A stretch of 31,259 nt of DNA from JAWKZG01 sp041396125 (lineage in GTDB: Bacteria > Pseudomonadota > Gammaproteobacteria > Competibacterales > Competibacteraceae), in the NCBI GenBank assembly GCA_041396125.1, contig JAWKZG010000027.1, positions 1-31,259 of the forward strand. The letters run 5' to 3'. The notes beneath the pieces were generated by a model. It had not been told where the DNA came from. It did not search any database and saw only the letters and a program-made list of their open reading frames with translations. Shown piece by piece: positions 26,819-31,259 of this stretch. Within the stretch, counting starts at the first letter, position 1, and each line of letters starts with the position of its first letter. The position numbers and the translations under genes were made by a program.

Positions 26819-27784
26819 TTAGTGCAGGCCAGGTTTTTTCAGATAATCATAACGACTGACCGAATGTACGACGACATCCACGGTTTCGCCGTGTCGCAGC
26901 AGGGTCAGCGGAATATCGGTTCCGGCCGGTCCGAGACCCCGGATCAGCCGGTAAAACGTGGCCAGGTCGTCGGTGCTCTGGCCATTGACAGCCAGTACCA
27001 CATCACCGGCCTGTATACCGGCAAGTTCGGCCGGGCAGCCATCGACCAGATTGATGATCACCAGATTGCCTTTCATTTCGGTGGTCATCATGCCCAGCCA
27101 GGGATGCGGCGGCTGGCGGGGCCGACCCAGCGTTTGCAGATCTTCCATGATCGGCAGTAACAGATCGATGGGCACGATCATATTGCTCTCGCTGTTATCC
27201 CCATTGGCGGAGGTCTGTACCAGCAGGGAGCCGATGCCGCGCAGCGTTCCGTCCGGACCGATCAGCGCGGCACCACCCCAGTTGGGATGAGCGGGATGCG
27301 TGAAAATAGCCTCATCCAGCATATATTCCCAATAGCCGGCAAATTCCTGTTTGGCCGCCACATGGGCTTTAACGGCATCCTGTCGTCCGCCATGGCCTGC
27401 CACAACAACGGTCTCGTTGCTGCTCAGGGTGTTCGCACTGCCGATAGGCAGCGGCGGGGCTTTGAGTTTTTGTAAAGCCTGTACCAGCCCGAAGCCGGAG
27501 GCCTGATCAAAGCCTACGGCATAACCGGGTATGGCACCGCCATCTTTGTCGATAATCCAGACCTGCTCGGCTTCAGTGATCAGATAACCAATGGTTACGA
27601 TCAGGCCGCTGTCCTGAATGACCACCCCATGGCCCGAACGCTCGGTGCCCAGTACATCGGCGGTCAGCGCATCTTCGGGAATACGGGTACGCAAAAACAC
27701 GACCGATGACAGTGCTCGGTCCAGATCGTAATCAACATCTTCAGGGCGAGGGCATGGCCCGGCGGGTAAATCACGCTCTGACAT
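26819..27784 (-). CDS. Trypsin-fold (S1C-like) PDZ protein lacking the catalytic triad
   Basis: 321 residues with a chymotrypsin-like domain and a C-terminal PDZ domain (HPWLGMMTTEMKGNLVIINL, then AGIQAGDVVLAVNGQ), as in Deg/HtrA proteins. Aligned by eye with DegP, all three catalytic positions are changed: the His motif TNxHV is TIGYLI, the Asp motif is DQASGFGLVQ, and the Ser motif GNSGGAL is PNWGGAAL. It also lacks a signal peptide, starting MSERDLPAGPCPRPEDVDYD. It is therefore probably a binding or scaffold protein rather than a protease (inference). It lies between the decarboxylase and aldehyde dehydrogenase genes on the same strand, about 110 bases after the decarboxylase beta subunit, which suggests a shared operon. 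Confidence 0.83.
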   Translation of the reverse strand: MSERDLPAGPCPRPEDVDYDLDRALSSVVFLRTRIPEDALTADVLGTERSGHGVVIQDSGLIVTIGYLITEAEQVWIIDKDGGAIPGYAVGFDQASGFGLVQALQKLKAPPLPIGSANTLSSNETVVVAGHGGRQDAVKAHVAAKQEFAGYWEYMLDEAIFTHPAHPNWGGAALIGPDGTLRGIGSLLVQTSANGDNSESNMIVPIDLLLPIMEDLQTLGRPRQPPHPWLGMMTTEMKGNLVIINLVDGCPAELAGIQAGDVVLAVNGQSTDDLATFYRLIRGLGPAGTDIPLTLLRHGETVDVVVHSVSRYDYLKKPGLH

Positions 27785-27896
27785 TGCGTTTCAACGGTTC
27801 CAATAGATAAGCCATAAAGTGTCTGTATCATACCTTGTTCGCGGGCCGGACTGAAACTGCGACAGCAAATTACTGTGCGCTTGCGGGCCAGCCGCT

Positions 27897-28499
27897 TCAG
27901 GTTTCTGCCGGCAATATGGCGGCCCGAAACCGATCTTTCAAGGTGACACCGTCTTTGGGCGGCAGCACCAGCGGTAAAACTTCTGCGCGCACTTTAATCG
28001 TTGCCAGCAAAGGCCCGTCGGCGCTGGCCAGTGTCGGCAGGTGGGTGGCCCAGTCAGTGTTATCAGCAATACTGAAGCAACGCTCGAAGCCAGCCCCGCG
28101 GGCGATCGCGGCGAAATCCACGCCGTAGGCACTGTGGGTCAATTGCATGCCGGTTTCGCCGTAGCGTTCATTGTCGATGACCGCCAGCACCAGATTGGCC
28201 GGGCGCTGGACGGCAATCGTCGCCAGGCCGCCCAGTCCCATCAGCAGTTCGCCATCGCCGGTAATCACCAGTACCCGGCGTTGTGGCTGTGCCAGCGCCA
28301 GGCCGAGACCGATCATGGCGGCGCCACCCATTGCGCCCCAGAGTGGAAACTGGCGGGGGGAATCGCCGGCTGCGGTGACATCCCAGGCGGTGGCCCCCAG
28401 TCCGGTGATCACCAGGGCTTCCGGCATGGCGTCCAGCAATTGCTTGACCACGGCCCGGCGGCGCAAAGGATATTGCTCGCTGCGCTGTAAATTATTCAT
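27897..28499 (-). CDS. TPP-dependent decarboxylase, beta subunit (sulfopyruvate/phosphonopyruvate decarboxylase-like)
   Basis: 200 residues forming the pyrophosphate-binding half of a thiamine-diphosphate enzyme. It contains PLWGAMGGAAMIGLGLALA and then the cofactor/Mg2+ motif GDGELLMGLGGLATI ending LAVIDNERYGETG (GDG...N). It follows the alpha subunit directly; the start ATG 28499 has a textbook AAAGGAGG eight bases upstream. Split enzymes of this kind decarboxylate 3-sulfopyruvate (ComDE) or phosphonopyruvate to the aldehyde. The exact 2-oxoacid is unknown here. An aldehyde dehydrogenase two genes downstream could take the product. Confidence 0.87.
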   Translation of the reverse strand: MNNLQRSEQYPLRRRAVVKQLLDAMPEALVITGLGATAWDVTAAGDSPRQFPLWGAMGGAAMIGLGLALAQPQRRVLVITGDGELLMGLGGLATIAVQRPANLVLAVIDNERYGETGMQLTHSAYGVDFAAIARGAGFERCFSIADNTDWATHLPTLASADGPLLATIKVRAEVLPLVLPPKDGVTLKDRFRAAILPAET

Positions 28500-28513
28500 G
28501 GTTAGAGCCTCCT

Positions 28514-29032
28514 TTATTTGCCGAATGTTTTGGCGCCGATCAAGCGCTGCGAAATCAATACTGCTGCTGCGCTCGGGCCATTGAAGACGATACGGGCGGC
28601 GGCATCGACGGTAGCGGCCATATCTTCACCGTGTTCGACCGGATAGGTCAGTACATTGGCCAGCTGCAGTACGGCCTCGCTGCTCTGGCCCATCGGAATC
28701 TGCCAGGGGTTGAATTCACCCCATTGTCCACGCATGGTGACCAGCATCAGCAGCGGGAAGCGACAGACCCGGGTCAGGGACAGCATATTAATGCAATTGC
28801 CCACGCCGCTGGACTGCATCAGCAGTACTCCGCGCTGGCCGCCCAGCCAGGCCCCGCCCAGTAGCGCCACACCTTCTTCTTCGGTGGTCAGCGGTACGGT
28901 GATCATATCGGCGTGCGCACGGCAGCGCTCGATCAGCTGGCTGTGACCGGCATCGGGCACATAGGCGACTTGCTGGACATGGTGGGCGAGCAGTTGCTCG
29001 AAAATCGTATCGGGCCAGGCCGCATTCGACAT
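28514..29032 (-). CDS. TPP-dependent decarboxylase, alpha subunit (sulfopyruvate/phosphonopyruvate decarboxylase-like)
   Basis: 172 residues forming the pyrimidine-binding half of a thiamine-diphosphate enzyme, starting SNAAWPDTIFEQLLAHHV. The catalytic Glu that activates TPP is in VPLTTEEEGVALLGGAWLGG, and GVLLMQSSGVGNCINML matches ComD-like proteins. AAGGAG lies five bases before ATG 29032. It is the first gene of the leftward operon; the beta subunit starts 14 bases after its stop. Upstream is a divergent promoter region shared with the SMP-30 gene. Confidence 0.87.
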   Translation of the reverse strand: MSNAAWPDTIFEQLLAHHVQQVAYVPDAGHSQLIERCRAHADMITVPLTTEEEGVALLGGAWLGGQRGVLLMQSSGVGNCINMLSLTRVCRFPLLMLVTMRGQWGEFNPWQIPMGQSSEAVLQLANVLTYPVEHGEDMAATVDAAARIVFNGPSAAAVLISQRLIGAKTFGK

Positions 29033-29050
29033 GGATACTCCTTGATTTGG

Positions 29051-29160
29051 TTGTTTTGGGGTTTGGCTGCTTTTGGGCTGATTATTGTTAAACTGTGAAA
29101 CTATAAGCTATACCTTATCTAAACATTAACCACCATCTCATCAAACAAACCCCAAAACAA
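29051..29160. promoter_or_regulatory. Divergent promoter region with a 15-bp perfect inverted repeat
   Basis: TTGTTTTGGGGTTTG (29051-29065) and CAAACCCCAAAACAA (29146-29160) are exact reverse complements, 80 bases apart. As each half sits just before one of the two divergent genes, both mRNAs carry CAAACCCCAAAACAA in the same sense orientation, shortly before the start codon. A possible rightward promoter lies between them: TTGTTA (29085-29090), 18 bases, TATACC (29109-29114). The symmetry suggests a paired operator or a shared leader element. Confidence 0.6.
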
Positions 29161-29164
29161 AATT

Positions 29165-30181
29165 ATGCTAAACAATTTTTATATCCGACCCGCCGACCTT
29201 GACTTTGTGGGCAGCGGGCTGGTGCGCCCGGAATGTGTGCTCTGCTGCGCCGATGGTTCGGTTTACGCCTCGCATTCCGGCGGCGGTGTCACCCGTATTG
29301 CGGCTGATGGCAGGCAGCAGCATATTTTGGGGAATACTCTGGATCAGGCGTCGACCGGCGTCCGGAATAGCCCGCCGGTCACGGTCGCCACGAACGGTTT
29401 CTGCCTGCGTCGTGACGGCAGTTTTCTGTGCGCCAATCTGCAGCCGCCCGGTGGTGTCTGGCAGCTTGAACGTAACGGTGAGCAGCGGCCATTCTGGCTG
29501 GAAATTGATGGCTATCAGCCACCGTCGGTCAATTTTGTGTATGAAGATAATAAACAGGGCCGGGTCTGGATTACCGTCAGCACCCGGCGTGAACCCCGTT
29601 CGCTTGGTTATCGTCCGGACGTGGATGACGGCTTTATTGTGCTGGTGGACCAGCGTGGTGCGCGACTGGTAGCCGATGGATTGGGCTTTACCAACGAGGC
29701 CAAGCTCGATCCCGGCGGTAACTGGCTCTATGTCAATGAAACCTTCGTGCGCCGAACCAGCCGTTTTAAAGTCGCTTCCGACGGCACACTGGGACAGCGC
29801 GAGACGGTCGCAGAATACGGACCGGGCACTTTCCCCGACGGGCTGGATTTCGACCAGCAGGGCGGTTTATGGCTGACCAGTGTGCTGTCCAACCGGGTGA
29901 TCCGGTTGACGCCGGATGGTCAGCAGCAGATTCTGCTGGAAGAAAACGACCCGGAGCAGTTACAGGAAATCGAAACGGTTTATCAGGCCGGGCAGCTGGA
30001 CCGGCCGCATATGGACACGATCCGTACCGAAGTGATGAAAAGCGTATCCAGTCTGGCGTTTGGCGGGCCGGACCGGAAAACCGTGTATCTCGGCAATCTG
30101 CTGGATCAGCGCTTGTATTGTTTTCGCAGTCCGGTAGCCGGTATCGAACCGCCGCACTGGTCGGTTCGGTTTGCGGATTAA
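29165..30181 (+). CDS. SMP-30/gluconolactonase-family protein
   Basis: 338-residue six-bladed propeller of the SMP-30/gluconolactonase/LRE family, which usually hydrolyses sugar lactones using a bound divalent metal. Family blocks are GLVRPECVLCCADGSVYASH (with the metal-ligand Glu), NGFCLRRDGSFLCAN, GLGFTNEAKLDPGGNWLYVNE (metal Asn), and FPDGLDFDQQGGLWLTSV (metal Asp). There is no signal peptide, so it is cytoplasmic. The start at 29165 is preceded by AACAAAATT, not a good Shine-Dalgarno, so translation may be weak or leader-dependent. It is divergent from the decarboxylase genes and followed 23 bases later by an oxidoreductase. A role in lactone hydrolysis after sugar-acid oxidation is inferred. 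Confidence 0.87.
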   Translation: MLNNFYIRPADLDFVGSGLVRPECVLCCADGSVYASHSGGGVTRIAADGRQQHILGNTLDQASTGVRNSPPVTVATNGFCLRRDGSFLCANLQPPGGVWQLERNGEQRPFWLEIDGYQPPSVNFVYEDNKQGRVWITVSTRREPRSLGYRPDVDDGFIVLVDQRGARLVADGLGFTNEAKLDPGGNWLYVNETFVRRTSRFKVASDGTLGQRETVAEYGPGTFPDGLDFDQQGGLWLTSVLSNRVIRLTPDGQQQILLEENDPEQLQEIETVYQAGQLDRPHMDTIRTEVMKSVSSLAFGGPDRKTVYLGNLLDQRLYCFRSPVAGIEPPHWSVRFAD

Positions 30182-30204
30182 TACTCAACAGGAACCCGAA
30201 TTCC

Positions 30205-31251
30205 ATGTCTATGCAGTCATCATCTATGCAGCCACCTACCCGGATTGCGGTTATTGGTGCGGGCTATTTTGCCCGTTTTCAGATCGAAGCCTGGCAACGT
30301 CTGCCGGAGGCTGAACTGCTGGCGGTGTGCGATCTGCAGCCCGCTAACGAGGCGGTTGTCCGGCAGCTCGCGCCGACCGCCCGGTTTTATCAAAACGCCG
30401 AACGCATGCTGGATGAGATCAGTCCGGATGTGGTGGATATCGCCACGCCACCTGCCACTCATCAGGCCCTGGTGCAGTTGTGCGCCCAGCGTGGACTGGC
30501 GGCGATCACGCAAAAACCGCTGACGCCGACCTATGCCGAAGCGGTGGCACTGGTAGAGGCCGCCGAGCAGGCTGGTATCACGCTGGCCGTGCATGAAAAC
30601 TTCCGTTTCCAGCCCTGGTATCAGGAAGCGCACCGACTGCTGGCGCAGGGGCAGTTGGGGCGTTTGCACAGCATCAGCATGCGCTTGCGGCCGGGTGACG
30701 GACAGGGCGAACGGGCTTACCTGGACCGGCAGCCGTATTTTCAGGGCATGGAGCGGTTTCTGATTCATGAAACGGCCATTCATCTCATCGACACTTTCCG
30801 TTTTCTCTGCGGTGAAGTCAGTGGTGTGATGGCGCGGCTGCGCCGGCTCAATCCGGTGATTGCCGGCGAGGATGCCGGGACAGTGATCTTTGATTTTACC
30901 GGTGGCGCTTATGGTGTGTTCGACGGCAATCGTCTGAACGAGCATCCGGCTGACAATACCCGTCTGACTATGGGCGATGTATGGCTGGAAGGCGAGGGCG
31001 GTGTGCTGCGTCTGGACGGTTTCGGACGGCTGTGGTTCAAGCCGCATGGCGAGCCTGAGCGAGCGCACGACTATAGCTGGAGTACGCAGGGTTTTGCCGG
31101 TGATTGCGTTTATGCTACCCAGGCACATTTGCTGGCGCATTTTCGTTCGGGTGCTCCCTGCCAGACGCTGGCGCGGGATTATCTGCGCAATGTGGCCATC
31201 GAAGAAGCAATCTACCGCTCAGCCAGCGAGAACCGCTGGCTGAGTGTTTAG
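30205..31251 (+). CDS. Gfo/Idh/MocA-family NAD(P)-dependent oxidoreductase
   Basis: 348 residues. The Rossmann domain has RIAVIGAGYFARFQIEAWQRL, followed by VDIATPPATHQALVQLCAQ and the catalytic-lysine block AAITQKPLTPTYAEAVALV (the EKP-type motif, with QKP here). The second domain has the active-site HETAIHLIDTFRFLCGEV (H-x3-H-x2-D). These enzymes oxidise sugar or cyclitol hydroxyls. ATG 30205 is chosen over upstream alternatives because the Rossmann motif starts about 14 residues later; CAGGAA is about 11 bases upstream. With the SMP-30 protein it forms a dehydrogenase plus lactonase pair typical of non-phosphorylating sugar oxidation. The gene is complete; the window ends 8 bases later. 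Confidence 0.88.
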   Translation: MSMQSSSMQPPTRIAVIGAGYFARFQIEAWQRLPEAELLAVCDLQPANEAVVRQLAPTARFYQNAERMLDEISPDVVDIATPPATHQALVQLCAQRGLAAITQKPLTPTYAEAVALVEAAEQAGITLAVHENFRFQPWYQEAHRLLAQGQLGRLHSISMRLRPGDGQGERAYLDRQPYFQGMERFLIHETAIHLIDTFRFLCGEVSGVMARLRRLNPVIAGEDAGTVIFDFTGGAYGVFDGNRLNEHPADNTRLTMGDVWLEGEGGVLRLDGFGRLWFKPHGEPERAHDYSWSTQGFAGDCVYATQAHLLAHFRSGAPCQTLARDYLRNVAIEEAIYRSASENRWLSV

Positions 31252-31259
31252 TTAAGCCG

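Noticed and set aside
30220..31140. 306-residue minus-strand frame opposite the oxidoreductase
   Set aside because: Antisense shadow; the plus strand has Rossmann and HETAIHLID motifs.

Overview
The window looks like chromosome of a sulfur-oxidising, probably gammaproteobacterial organism. It opens in a thiosulfate-oxidation (sox) operon with the order soxA-soxK-soxB and carries PQQ-system periplasmic proteins, a CopD-family membrane protein and a GspE/PilB-type ATPase. Most genes are GC-rich; the stretch at about 14.4-19.8 kb is visibly AT-richer. Taxonomy below class level cannot be read from the sequence.

Layout: (1) 1-4970, sox operon on the + strand: 3' end of soxA, soxK, soxB, a thioredoxin/metallo-beta-lactamase fusion and a tandem-thioredoxin SoxW-like protein. 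(2) 5025-5819, HAD phosphatase. (3) 5861-11617 on the - strand: a very large membrane Ser/Thr kinase with a repeat-rich extracytoplasmic region, followed by the ABC-F protein YheS. (4) 11971-14247 on the + strand: PQQ-associated beta-propeller and ABC-type substrate-binding protein, ending in a clear terminator. (5) 14423-20345, accessory island: a two-gene unit on the - strand (small protein with an HLLEGHRRL motif, then a NACHT NTPase with HEAT-like middle and PD-(D/E)XK-like C-terminus), two isolated type I-F-like CRISPR repeats, and a roughly 60-bp-period array of ATTCCCGC/GCGGGAAT hairpins. (6) 20346-24987 on the - strand: CopD-like protein, MFS-acyltransferase fusion, DUF4124 protein and GspE-like ATPase. 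(7) 25189-31251: aldehyde dehydrogenase, trypsin-fold/PDZ protein without a catalytic triad, two-subunit TPP-dependent decarboxylase (all - strand), and divergently an SMP-30 lactonase and a Gfo/Idh/MocA oxidoreductase, which together look like a catabolic module.

Frame breaks are frequent (soxB, kinase, substrate-binding protein, NACHT gene, GspE, aldehyde dehydrogenase). In nearly every case one single-base insertion or deletion restores a well-conserved protein. This points to uncorrected indel errors in a long-read or low-coverage assembly rather than wholesale gene decay, although the NACHT region has clearly more of them and may be a genuine pseudogene. Coordinates for these genes span the whole reconstructed gene.

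The most interesting parts are the NACHT-nuclease unit with its small partner, the orphan I-F repeats beside a CRISPR-mimicking hairpin array, the sox-linked thioredoxin-MBL fusion, and the identical 15-nt element in both leaders of the divergent decarboxylase/lactonase promoter region.
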